From assembly GCA_021200995.1 (NCBI GenBank), contig JAJQFS010000087.1, positions 1-64,000 on the forward strand: a DNA stretch of 64,000 nt. The letters run 5' to 3'. Every line of letters begins with the position of its first letter. Position 1 is the stretch's first letter. Below are positions 35,688-45,108 of the stretch, one piece after another. Below the pieces are notes generated by a model. The model worked only from the letters and a program-made list of their open reading frames with translations. It made no database searches and had not been told where the DNA came from. Position numbers and translations under genes: made by a program. The stretch comes from Lachnospiraceae bacterium. GTDB lineage: Bacteria > Bacillota > Clostridia > Lachnospirales > Lachnospiraceae.

Positions 35688-37475
35688 TCAAGCCGGTTTC
35701 TTTTCATTCAGTTCATGGTGGATCTGCAGCTCATACAGCTTTTTGTAAATACCGTCCTGTGCTAACAGCTCCTGATGCGTGCCGCGCTCGCGGATCTTTC
35801 CCTTGTGCATGACCATGATGCAGTCCGCGTGCTGGATGGTAGACAGGCGGTGCGCCACCATGATGGTCGTGCGGCCCTTCATCAGCTTCTCCAACGCCTC
35901 CTGAATCAGGATCTCCGTCTCCGTATCGATATTGGCGGTGGCCTCATCCATCACCAGAATGCTGGGATTGTGCGCCAGCGTGCGGGCAAAGCTCAAAAGC
36001 TGCCTCTCGCCCGCGGAGAAGGTCGCGCCGCGCTCCATCACCGGCTCGTGATAGCCGCCCGGCAGCTTCTCGATAAAGTGGGAAGCGTTGACATATTCCG
36101 CGGCTTCCTTTACCTGCTCATGGGTGATGTCCTCGTCATGCAGGCGGATATTGTACTCGATATCGCCCTCAAAGACAAAGACGTCCTGCTGCATCTGGCC
36201 GATTGCCTCTCGCAGCTGCTTTTTGGAGAGGCGGCGGATATCCACGCCGTCGATGGTGATGCTGCCCTTCTGAATATCGTAATATCTGCCGATCAGATTC
36301 AAAATAGAAGTTTTGCCCGCGCCGGTCGCACCCACAAAGGCCACCTTTTCACCCGGCTCTATGACAAAGGACACATCCCGCAGCACGTAATTCTCGCCGT
36401 CGTAAGCGAACCACACATGATCAAACTCTATCCGCCCCTTAATCTCCGGCAGAATAATGGGATTCTCATCCTCCTGCACCAGCGGCTCCTCGGCCATCAC
36501 CGTGAAAATCTTCTCCGCGGAAGCTAACGAAGACTGCAGCGTGGAAAACTGCTCCGCCAGCGTCTCAATCGGCTCAAAGAACGACTGGATATACTGCGCG
36601 AAAATATAAAGCGTTCCCACGGTAATCACCGATCCCAGCACCTCAGTACTGCCGACGTACAGCACAATCATCAGCGACAGAATCCGCAGGACATAGGTCG
36701 CCGGCCGGAAAATGGCGAAGACCATCATTTCCTTATAATACGCCTTGTACAGCTTGCGGTTTTTCTCATCGAATTCCTCGAATTTGCGCTTCTCCCTGCC
36801 GAAAATCTGAATGACCTTCATGCCGGAAATGTGCTCGGAGAGGAAGGTATTGATATCGGTCAGCCTCGTCCTGGTCAGCCTGTAGGCCTCTCTTGCCAGC
36901 TTTCGGAATACGACTGTCAGAACCACCACAACCGGGAGCAGCACAAAGCTTAAAAGCGCCAGCTTAAAATCCAGCACCAGCATCACCACCGCATAGCCCA
37001 GAATCTTGACAATATTCCGGAACAGATTGACTAAAATGCCGGAGAACATTTCATTCATGGCCTCCACATCATTGGTCACGCGGGTGACGATTTTGCCTAC
37101 CGGCGTCAGATCAAAGTAACGTAGGCTCAACGACTGGATATGCTCGTACAGATCCTGCCGCATTTTCAGAATGATCTTCTGACCCGTTTTCTGCAAAATC
37201 CAGGTCTGCGCCACATTGGCCGCCACGCCCAGCGCCAGTACAATCGCGTAAATGACAGCGGTGTGTACCAGATTACTGTATTCCCCGTCCTGTTCAAAAA
37301 GATCGATGGCATCGCCGATCAGAATCGGGCGGTATAAATCAAAGCAGGTCAGCGCCAGCACCAGCACCAGGCAGAAAACCATGCTCCCCAGATGCGGCTT
37401 CATGTATTCAAACAGCTTCAGCCAGACATTTCCCTTGTATACATTTTCAACCTTATCATCAACCAGACTGCTCAT
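35688..37475 (-). CDS. ABC exporter half, ATPase-permease (canonical NBD)
   Basis: A 595-residue fused ABC exporter: six membrane spans (about 25-320) then the ATPase. Walker A GATGAGKTS, Q-loop QMQQDVF, signature FSAGERQLLSFARTL (a variant of LSGGQ), Walker B ILVMDEATANIDTET with the catalytic Glu. The partner upstream has a degenerate site, so the two form an asymmetric heterodimer of the BmrCD/TmrAB kind. GGAGGG lies 3 bases before the ATG and only 8 bases separate it from the partner's stop. Confidence 0.93.
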   Translation of the reverse strand: MSSLVDDKVENVYKGNVWLKLFEYMKPHLGSMVFCLVLVLALTCFDLYRPILIGDAIDLFEQDGEYSNLVHTAVIYAIVLALGVAANVAQTWILQKTGQKIILKMRQDLYEHIQSLSLRYFDLTPVGKIVTRVTNDVEAMNEMFSGILVNLFRNIVKILGYAVVMLVLDFKLALLSFVLLPVVVVLTVVFRKLAREAYRLTRTRLTDINTFLSEHISGMKVIQIFGREKRKFEEFDEKNRKLYKAYYKEMMVFAIFRPATYVLRILSLMIVLYVGSTEVLGSVITVGTLYIFAQYIQSFFEPIETLAEQFSTLQSSLASAEKIFTVMAEEPLVQEDENPIILPEIKGRIEFDHVWFAYDGENYVLRDVSFVIEPGEKVAFVGATGAGKTSILNLIGRYYDIQKGSITIDGVDIRRLSKKQLREAIGQMQQDVFVFEGDIEYNIRLHDEDITHEQVKEAAEYVNASHFIEKLPGGYHEPVMERGATFSAGERQLLSFARTLAHNPSILVMDEATANIDTETEILIQEALEKLMKGRTTIMVAHRLSTIQHADCIMVMHKGKIRERGTHQELLAQDGIYKKLYELQIHHELNEKKPA

Positions 37476-37483
37476 ACGCCCTC

Positions 37484-39262
37484 CTACATCTGGGACAGCT
37501 GCTCTTCCAGCTGCTGCCTCTCATAAATATGCGCATAAAAACCATTCTGTGCAATCAGCTCCTCGTGCGTGCCGTACTCCGTCAGCTCCCCTTCTGTCAG
37601 CACGGCCACATGATCCGCCTTCTGCAGGGTAGAAATGCGGTGCGCGATGATGATGGTGGTCTTTCCCTTGCGCAGACGCAGGAGATTTTCCAGAATCTGT
37701 TCCTCTGTATCCGTATCCACCGCCGACAGAGAGTCGTCCATGATCAGCACCGCCGCGTCCATTAAAAGCGCTCTGGCGATGGAGCTTCTCTGCTTTTGCC
37801 CGCCGGAGAGCGTCACGCCTCGCTCACCCACCAGCGTCTCATAACGGTCGGGAAATTCCATGATATTGTCATCGATACAGGCGTCTGACGCCGCCTGCCG
37901 GATCCGCCTTCTGATTTCCGGATGATCCGTGATGCGCTCTTCCAGGCCGAAAGCGATATTCTCCTCCAGCGTATCGGAGAAGAGGAAATTATCCTGCGGT
38001 ACATATGCCACATCGCGATGCAGCACCGCCAGGGGATAGTCCGTGATGGGTCTGCCGTCCAGCAGAATTTCGCCCTTTTCGCAGTCATAGACGCGCAGAA
38101 GCAGGTCCGCCAGGCTGGATTTGCCACTGCCGGTTCTTCCCAGAATTCCCAGCATCTCTCCCGCCTCCACCTTCAGGTTGACGTTCTTTAACACCGGTTC
38201 CGTGCCGTCCGGATAGGTAAAGGTCAGATTCTTTAACTCAATCTCTCCCTGAAGCTGTAAGTCTTTTCCCTGAAGCTCCTCCGGAATCAGATCCACAATA
38301 TCCGGCTGCTCGGCAAAGATCATGCCGATTCTCTTCAAAGCGGCCGAAGCCTGCGTGAAGGAGTTGATACAGTCACCGCAGGCGATCATGGGCCAGACCA
38401 GCATATTAATATAGGAATTGAAGGTCACAAACTTGCCGATGGTGAGCGTGCCGTTTAAAACCATACGACCGCCGATCAGCATGGTCAGTAAAATGCTGAT
38501 GCCCGTGATGGCGTCCAGCGCCGGTCCGAAAACAGTGCGCAGTTTCACGACCGCCAGGTTCTTTTCCATGTTTTTCTCATTGGCTTCCTCAAAGGAATCG
38601 AAATCTTTCTCCTCCTGTACAAAGGCCTTAATCACCCGGATACCGGAGAGGCTCTCCTGCACCTTGTCGGAGAGATAGGAGAACGCGTCCTGGCGCTCGA
38701 TCTGGCTTTTTTTCATGGCTTTGCCGAAAAAATAACATCCCACCGCCACGGTCGTCAACGGTACCGCCGCCACCACCGTCAGCTGCAGGTTCACATACAG
38801 CACCATCCTGACCAGCACCATGATGGTCATGCCCACCGCGTCAAAGGCCGTCACCACGCTCATACCAACCGCCTGGCGCACCGCCTGCAAATCGTTGGTA
38901 AAATGCGCCATCAGATCGCCCGTCTTATGGGAATTGAAATATTTGGCCGACAGCGTTTCCAGATGGCGGAACATGTCGTTTCTTAAGTCATACTCCACAT
39001 TTCTGGACGCGCCCTGAATGCCGTATCTCCAGCCAAAGCGCCCTACCGCCATGATCATGCCGGCCGCAAAAAGCTTTAAAATCAGTGTTTTCACTCCCTG
39101 CATGTCAAGCGTTCCAGCGGACAGGCCGTCAATGATTTCCCCGATGAACTGGGGCACATACAGGCTTGCCAGATCCACCAGCATCAGCAGGATGATACCG
39201 ATCAGATAACTCCATTTATATTTCAGTAAATAAGGCCCCAGTGAAAATTTTTTCTGCTCCAT
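37484..39262 (-). CDS. ABC exporter half, ATPase-permease (degenerate Walker B)
   Basis: A 592-residue fused exporter with six spans then ATPase. Walker A GRTGSGKSSL, signature LSGGQKQRSSIARAL and Walker B VLIMDDSLSAVDTDTE: the catalytic Glu after the Walker B Asp is replaced by Asp, as in the weak site of heterodimeric exporters. It forms an operon with the next gene. The exported substrate is unknown; drugs, lipids or peptides are all possible. Confidence 0.93.
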   Translation of the reverse strand: MEQKKFSLGPYLLKYKWSYLIGIILLMLVDLASLYVPQFIGEIIDGLSAGTLDMQGVKTLILKLFAAGMIMAVGRFGWRYGIQGASRNVEYDLRNDMFRHLETLSAKYFNSHKTGDLMAHFTNDLQAVRQAVGMSVVTAFDAVGMTIMVLVRMVLYVNLQLTVVAAVPLTTVAVGCYFFGKAMKKSQIERQDAFSYLSDKVQESLSGIRVIKAFVQEEKDFDSFEEANEKNMEKNLAVVKLRTVFGPALDAITGISILLTMLIGGRMVLNGTLTIGKFVTFNSYINMLVWPMIACGDCINSFTQASAALKRIGMIFAEQPDIVDLIPEELQGKDLQLQGEIELKNLTFTYPDGTEPVLKNVNLKVEAGEMLGILGRTGSGKSSLADLLLRVYDCEKGEILLDGRPITDYPLAVLHRDVAYVPQDNFLFSDTLEENIAFGLEERITDHPEIRRRIRQAASDACIDDNIMEFPDRYETLVGERGVTLSGGQKQRSSIARALLMDAAVLIMDDSLSAVDTDTEEQILENLLRLRKGKTTIIIAHRISTLQKADHVAVLTEGELTEYGTHEELIAQNGFYAHIYERQQLEEQLSQM

Positions 39263-39280
39263 TGGTATGGTACTCTCCTT

Positions 39281-40630
39281 CTAAAACCCGTAATCCTTCC
39301 TGCGTGTCCGGAAATACTCCATATCCGCGGCATATGCCGGATCAGATGAAAAATCCTGATTCTCCAGCGGATCCCGCTGAAGGTCAAACAAAAGCTCACT
39401 CTGATCATCCAGATAGCAGTGGTATTTCAGGTCATTCCTCTTAATCATCAGATTTTTGCCGCGGTACTGTGAAGCCGTCTCATTGTCCCAGTCCTGGCTT
39501 TGCCCCGCCATCAGACCGGTCAGGCTGCGGCTCTCCACCTGAGGAGGCGCCGTCAAGCCGCACAGCTCACAGAGTGTGGCATAAATGTCGATCAGGTTTA
39601 CATTCCGGTCACAGCGTCCCGGCTTAAACTTCGCCGGATAGCGGATCAGAAGCGGAACTCTTACGCTTCCCTCATAAAAGCGCTGCTTTTCCCAGATGGA
39701 ATGCTCTCCCAGCATTTCGCCGTGATCCGTCGTGTAAATAATAATCCAGTCGTCCAGATTTTCACCCGCGTTGACCAGGTCATCCAGAATCTCTCCGTAC
39801 TGTCTGTCGATCATCTCGATATTGGCATAGTAGGCCGCCATGGCCCGCTTTAAATCCCGCTCGGAAATATCCTGCCCCACAATCAGCGGCGGACAGTTCG
39901 AGCAACGCCCTAAAAACGGATGGGAAGAGGGTTGGGTATTCTCATAGGGAACCACCCTGTTTAAGTAATAATTAAACAGGCTCTCCTCCGCGATATACGG
40001 ATAGTGCGGATTCTGCAGCCCCACATAAAGCATCAGCGGTTCATCCCGTTTTGCCCGGTCGTAAAAGCTGTCCACAAAATATTTATAAATAAAATTCCGG
40101 CAGCCCTGCACCGCCAGCTCATCCTCCCTCGCGTGAACGGGATGCCCCGGTCCCGCTCTCAGGATTTCCTTTTTGTCATCCCACTTGACGGCGCTGTTGA
40201 AACGATAGGCAACATTCTCATTCCCTGACTGCCTGTGATAATAGCTGACATCCACCTCCGTATCTCCGGCGATGCGGTAACGCCAGCCCTGCATCTGGTC
40301 AAGCCCCAGATGGTGAAGCTTGCCGCAGGCCGCGGTCTGATAGCCATTCTCACTGAACACTCTGGCAAATGTGCGGTAATTGGGCGTCAGATCCTGCCCA
40401 AAGCCTTCTACCTTGCAGGTCCTGGGATACTGGCCCGCCGCCAGGCACTGTCTGGCCGGAATGCACACCGGGGAAGGCGTGTAAGCATTGTCAAAGACCA
40501 CCGCGTCCTTCGCCAGCCGGTCCAGGTTCGGCGTCCTTACAACGGAATTGCCATAAAATCCACTGACATCATAACGATGCTCGTCGCTCATGAGGATCAA
40601 TATGTTCGGCTTTTTCTTCTGCTTGCTCAT
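39281..40630 (-). CDS. sulfatase (Cys-type, formylglycine)
   Basis: A 449-residue arylsulfatase-family enzyme. N-terminal metal site LILMSDEHRYDV; the catalytic motif is SPVCIPARQCLAAGQYPRT (CxPxR), where Cys must be converted to formylglycine; a second metal site YTTDHGEMLGEHSIWEK. In anaerobes this conversion is done by the radical-SAM anSME enzyme, which is not in the window. No signal peptide, so it should act inside the cell on imported sulfated sugars. The ATG at 40630 follows GGAG; the GTG at 40645 covers that site. It precedes the ABC exporter by 18 bases. Confidence 0.9.
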   Translation of the reverse strand: MSKQKKKPNILILMSDEHRYDVSGFYGNSVVRTPNLDRLAKDAVVFDNAYTPSPVCIPARQCLAAGQYPRTCKVEGFGQDLTPNYRTFARVFSENGYQTAACGKLHHLGLDQMQGWRYRIAGDTEVDVSYYHRQSGNENVAYRFNSAVKWDDKKEILRAGPGHPVHAREDELAVQGCRNFIYKYFVDSFYDRAKRDEPLMLYVGLQNPHYPYIAEESLFNYYLNRVVPYENTQPSSHPFLGRCSNCPPLIVGQDISERDLKRAMAAYYANIEMIDRQYGEILDDLVNAGENLDDWIIIYTTDHGEMLGEHSIWEKQRFYEGSVRVPLLIRYPAKFKPGRCDRNVNLIDIYATLCELCGLTAPPQVESRSLTGLMAGQSQDWDNETASQYRGKNLMIKRNDLKYHCYLDDQSELLFDLQRDPLENQDFSSDPAYAADMEYFRTRRKDYGF

Positions 40631-40688
40631 TCTGAATTTCTCCACGTTTTTTCAAGATAACACAAAACACCGCCGCCTGTCTATATTT

Positions 40689-42731
40689 TTAGGAAAAAAT
40701 GTCAGCCGGTGAAAAATTGTCAGCCGGACGTCGAATGGTAAACCTGGCCGTCCCTTTTCCTTCCTGAAGCGGCACCTGCCAGCGGATTCCATAAACCTTC
40801 TCCGCCCCGCCCTGATGGTTTTTGTGATCATACTCCGCCACCGTAATGGCAGGAACTGCCTTGTCAGGCATCATCTCCACCTCAATCACAGCCCTGGCGC
40901 CGTTTTGTTCCAGATAAATCCGGTTCTCCTTTATCACAGGAAGAATCTGTGTGACTAAATTTTCCGTCACACTCACGTCGCCTTTCCTGCTCTCTTCTTT
41001 TATGACACGACTGTCACAATCAACTGACGCTATTCCTTTTCCTGCACGCAGGTCAAAATAGTCTGTAACCTCCGCGCTTCCATCCTCCAAACCGAAAGCG
41101 ATCTCCCGTCGGATCGCCTTCCCCTCCAGGGGCGCTCCATCCTCAGAAAGACTGTAAGCGCTGCCGATCTCCATGCTGACCCTGCCAACAGCACCCACCG
41201 TCGACTGCTCTGCAGCCCACTGCTTCGGTTCATCATCCGCTCCCGCCCTTCGCTTCAACTCCTCTTCCACTTCCGTCCTTTTCTTCTGTTCCTCTTCCAC
41301 CTCCGCCGAAAAAGCGGTGCAGCGATATTCTTTCCCCTCTCTCTGTCCCTGTCCGTTTAAAATAGGAACACTGTGGCCAAAAGAATGGTTGCAGATCGCC
41401 CGGTAACGGTTCTCAGAGAAATAATCCCGGTCGTACTCTCCTGCTCCCAGATCCGTTAAAAACAACACGCCCTCCGCTTCGTAAATCAAGTGCCCGATAT
41501 CATTATGGTTATGAGATTCCCCATTATGGCCGCCCTTGCAGGCAAAGCCTGTCCCGTTTTTCGCATATCCGATGCACCATTCGGCGGAAGGCAGAATGTG
41601 GAAGCAGGATGAGAGTTCAGTGCTCAGATTTTTCCCTTCTGTTCCCTCTGTGGTCCTGTCTTTCTGCTGCAGGTCCTCTGCTGCATGCAACCTTTCTCGA
41701 GCCGCCCCATCCGCCCTCTCCAGGTATTCCTTCGTCGCGAACCAGTCCATTTTCAGCCCCGCGAACCGATAGCAGTCATCCGAGTGCAGCCCTGCTGCCC
41801 GTTTCATGGACGGAAACGCCGCGCCGCCATACACAAGCGCCTGCAGTGCCTGCAGCCCCACCCGGAAGGTATCATGACTGCTGCCGTCAGAAAAGCCTAA
41901 GCTGACGCCGTCCTTAAAAAAGCATTTGGCGGGAAAAGCCGCGATATCCGGCCGTTGAAACAGATTTTCTCCCGTCAGTGCTTTCAGCTCCCAGGCAAAA
42001 TTGGCAAAATAAGTCATTCCATATGTATAATACTGTAACCCCTCCATGCAGGCGCCGTCGTCGGTAAAGCCCTGAAAATAACAGGGCATGGCCGCACATA
42101 CTCTCTTAAGGCACTCTGACAGCGGCTTCGGCAGACGCCGTCCGGCTTTTGATAAGTGGATCACAGCGCTGCCGATGCTTCCCGCGCAGACCGCCGTCCA
42201 GTTGTTGGTCCCCACCTCCCACCAGGCATAGGGCACCTCAGAAAAGTAATAGGGCTCCAGCACCCTGCGATTGACTTCCGCTTCTATCCTGTTTTTCAGC
42301 TCTTCAGGCAGGAAATCAGACAGCCTGTCCAGAAGCTCCGACAACGTCTGCGCCGTTTCCGACGCGAACAGGTCTGCCGTTTCGCGCCAGGCGGGGTTCT
42401 GCTGCCGATCCACATGCGCCGGCAGCGCCCAGGTGTCCTCCGTACAGATTTTTTCCAGCACATCACAGAGTTTAAAAAGTACGGTGGAATCCACCGTACC
42501 CTTTTCTTCCTTTTCCAGAATGGCTTCCATGCCAAAAACCGCCAGGAACATTCTCCTGGGAAAATAAGCCGCCTCGTAAATCAGCCGATCTCCCTTCTGT
42601 TCATACAGGTCAAACTCCTCCTGTCTGAGAGCAGGCATTTCCTCATGCAAAAGCTTCTCAGAGCTCTCCCTGATCTCAGCACGATATGTTGTAAGAAAAC
42701 TTTGCAGCTCCTGCGTCGTTATATTCATCAT
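40689..42731 (-). CDS. heparinase II/III family protein
   Basis: A 680-residue protein: helical alpha/alpha-toroid (about 1-340) with YAWWEVGTNNWTAV, then a beta-sandwich heparinase II/III domain with FACKGGHNGESHNHNDIGHLI and ICNHSFGHSVPILNGQGQ. The family cleaves acidic polysaccharides by beta-elimination. No signal peptide. Two hydrophilic insertions are unusual: one near residues 345-370 and a Glu/Lys/Arg-rich one near residues 475-510. The ATG at 42731 or the next one at 42728 (better AGGAG spacing) could start it. Next to a sulfatase, this suggests intracellular breakdown of sulfated glycosaminoglycan oligosaccharides. Confidence 0.85.
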   Translation of the reverse strand: MMNITTQELQSFLTTYRAEIRESSEKLLHEEMPALRQEEFDLYEQKGDRLIYEAAYFPRRMFLAVFGMEAILEKEEKGTVDSTVLFKLCDVLEKICTEDTWALPAHVDRQQNPAWRETADLFASETAQTLSELLDRLSDFLPEELKNRIEAEVNRRVLEPYYFSEVPYAWWEVGTNNWTAVCAGSIGSAVIHLSKAGRRLPKPLSECLKRVCAAMPCYFQGFTDDGACMEGLQYYTYGMTYFANFAWELKALTGENLFQRPDIAAFPAKCFFKDGVSLGFSDGSSHDTFRVGLQALQALVYGGAAFPSMKRAAGLHSDDCYRFAGLKMDWFATKEYLERADGAARERLHAAEDLQQKDRTTEGTEGKNLSTELSSCFHILPSAEWCIGYAKNGTGFACKGGHNGESHNHNDIGHLIYEAEGVLFLTDLGAGEYDRDYFSENRYRAICNHSFGHSVPILNGQGQREGKEYRCTAFSAEVEEEQKKRTEVEEELKRRAGADDEPKQWAAEQSTVGAVGRVSMEIGSAYSLSEDGAPLEGKAIRREIAFGLEDGSAEVTDYFDLRAGKGIASVDCDSRVIKEESRKGDVSVTENLVTQILPVIKENRIYLEQNGARAVIEVEMMPDKAVPAITVAEYDHKNHQGGAEKVYGIRWQVPLQEGKGTARFTIRRPADNFSPADIFS

Positions 42732-42791
42732 CCGACTCCTGAACTCCGCCCTGCGAAGTTCTCTGTTTTAAGCCTGCCGGTCATCTCCCCG

Positions 42792-44886
42792 TTAAAGTTT
42801 CGTTCTCAACACCATCACAGAATACGGCGGCATCCAGACGCGCACATCTCCGTTTTCCACCAGAATCTGCTCCGGCTGTGTGGTAAAACCCTGATCGCAG
42901 GTCAATATCAACCTCTCCATCACACTGTGGCGGGGAATGCCAAGCTCCCAAACCGCCGCGGTCCGTTCATGCGCCTCATTCGAGTGATTGACGAGCACCG
43001 CCACGGCGCCGTTTTGATCAAACCGCCCGTAGGCCAGATAATTTTTCTCATCGTTCAGGCGTTTCAGAGATCCGGTTTTTAACTCCTGATGTTCCTTATG
43101 AATGCGGATCATTTCCTTATGAAATAAAAGCAGCTCCTGATCCTCATGCCCCCAGGGATAGGTCCGCCTGTTGTCCGGATCCGTGAACCCGCACAGGCCC
43201 GCCTCATCGCCATAGTAAACCGTGGGCGCGCCCGGCCAGGTCATCTGCACCGCCACCGCCTCCCGCATGACGGCCACCTGAACGCCTTCGTTCGCCGCTT
43301 TCGCCCCCCAGGGTGTCGATCCGTCCCACCTTATGGCTGGTGCGGGTCAGGAAACGGGAATGATCATGGTTGGATAATTCATTCATCGCCACCAGGCCGC
43401 TCTCCATGTCCCCGTAAAGCTTTGCCATGGAGCGCCAGAATAAATCCGCGTCGCCGATCATCTCCGGCCTGAAATCATCGCTGTGCTTCTCCATGCCCGT
43501 CAGAAACCAGGTCAGCGGCTCCATGAAGCTGTCATAGTTCATCACGCTGTCCCACTCATCGCCTTTCAGCCACGCGTCAGCGTCTCCATAATGCTCCGCC
43601 AGAATCAACGCGTCGGGATTGGCCTCCTTCACGGCTTTGCGGAACTTTTTCCAGAACGCGTGGTTATACGCGTCGCTGTGTCCCAGATCGGCGGCCACGT
43701 CCAGGCGCCAGCCGTCCACGTTGTAGGGCGCGGACACCCATTTGCGCCCGACCTGCAGAATATAGTCCTCCAGCTCCTGACTTCCTTCATAATTCAACTT
43801 GGGCAGCGTATTGTATCCCCACCATCCCTCGTAGGAGCCGTTGTGCGGCCAGAGCTGGTCGGTATGAAAACTGAAAAAATTCCGGTAGGGGCTGTCGGCG
43901 GACACATAAGCGCCAGGGACGTAGCCGTGCTCACTCCCATAAATACACTCCCGATCCATCCATTTATTGAAAGAGCCGCAATGATTGAAAACACCGTCCA
44001 GAATGACCTTCATGCCGCGGCTGTGCACTTCCCTCACGAAATCAGCGAAAAAAGCATTGCTCGCCTCCAGATTCGCCGGATTCGTGACCCGGTTGATATA
44101 CTTTTCCGCGCCTGTATTCTCCGTTTCCCAGTGCTCTAACAGCCTGCCCCTCTCATCGACGATCACGCCGTAATGCGGGTCCACATGGTCATAGTCCTGG
44201 ATGTCATATTTATGATTGGAGGGCGAGACAAAAATCGGGCTTAAATACAATACCTCCACACCCAGATCCTGCAAATAATCCAGCTTTTCCAAAATGCCCT
44301 TCAGATCGCCGCCATGGAAATTGCCGACGTCTGATTTGTCCGGCAGCTCATTCCAGTTCTCCACCTTCCGGCTGGGCCGGTCGATATAATAATATTCCCC
44401 TGTTTCCACGTCGTTGGAGGGATCCCCGTTATAAAAGCGGTCCACGAAAATCTGATACATGACCGCGCCCTTTGCCCAGTCAGGAACCGAAAAGCCGGGC
44501 TTTACCTTAAAATACGCCTTTGGATCCGCCTCCCGCACCAGGCCGCGGGCGTCATAGTATCCACAGACTCTGCCTTCCCGCACCTCAAAATAATAGGAAA
44601 TCATCTCGCCGCCGAGACGGTATTTCAACTCATAAAAATCAAATTCCTGGCCGCGCTCCACGCAGGTCAGCTTCAGTCTCTCCCCGTTGATCACGGCAAA
44701 AACCTGGTCCACATTGCAGGCCGCCGTGCGGAAGCGAATGGTAATCTCCTGCCCCGCCTCCGGTTTTGGCGGAAGCACATAGTCGCTGCCTGTATCACTA
44801 AAAAGAGCGTCCCTGTTTAAAACAGGACGCATCTCCTGAATATACTGTTTGTTCTTCTTAAGCCACTTCTGCATCCTGAATGCCAT
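42792..44886 (-). pseudogene. GH13 alpha-glycosidase (neopullulanase-like), +1 frameshift
   Basis: Two frames join to a GH13 enzyme of about 697 residues. An N-terminal beta domain (about 1-125, CBM34-like) is followed by the barrel: DVGNFHGGDLKGILEKLDYL, DGVFNHCG, nucleophile Asp in NVDGWRLDVAADLG, acid Glu in ALILAEHYGDADAW, and NELSNHDHSRF. The frame breaks at a run of six G on the minus strand (plus-strand C6, 43304-43309); with five, it continues as RIDTLGAKAANEGVQVAVM into PGAPTVYYGDEAGL and the C-terminal beta domain. It should hydrolyse alpha-1,4/1,6-glucans. A homopolymer error in the assembly is as likely as a true mutation. Confidence 0.85.
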
Positions 44887-45108
44887 AAATCAGTTCCCCT
44901 ACGAAGTAATAATCATAATAAAAGGGGATTGCGGGCGCTTTTTTGTGAAGCAACCCATAGCATCACCCTTTTACTGCACAGACAGAAAAATTTTATAATA
45001 TTCGGATGGAATGTGCAAGGGGAAAATGGAAAGATTTTTGATCGCCACGACAAAAGACAGCGGGGCAAAGACCCGCTGTCTCTCAAAGCGCAAAGCTTAC
45101 TATTTCTT
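44887..45108. other. intergenic region with vWA-gene terminator
   Basis: Apart from the terminator at 45055-45081 no structure or coding frame is supported. Confidence 0.5.
45055..45084 (-). terminator. terminator of the vWA protein gene
   Basis: AGACAGCGGG and CCCGCTGTCT form a perfect 10-bp stem around 7 bases; TTTTG follows on the minus strand. Confidence 0.8.

Noticed and set aside
43304..43309. Poly-G phase-variation switch in the GH13 gene
   Set aside because: Six G is short for slipped-strand switching, the enzyme is cytoplasmic, and three other genes show similar one-base homopolymer breaks, which favours error.
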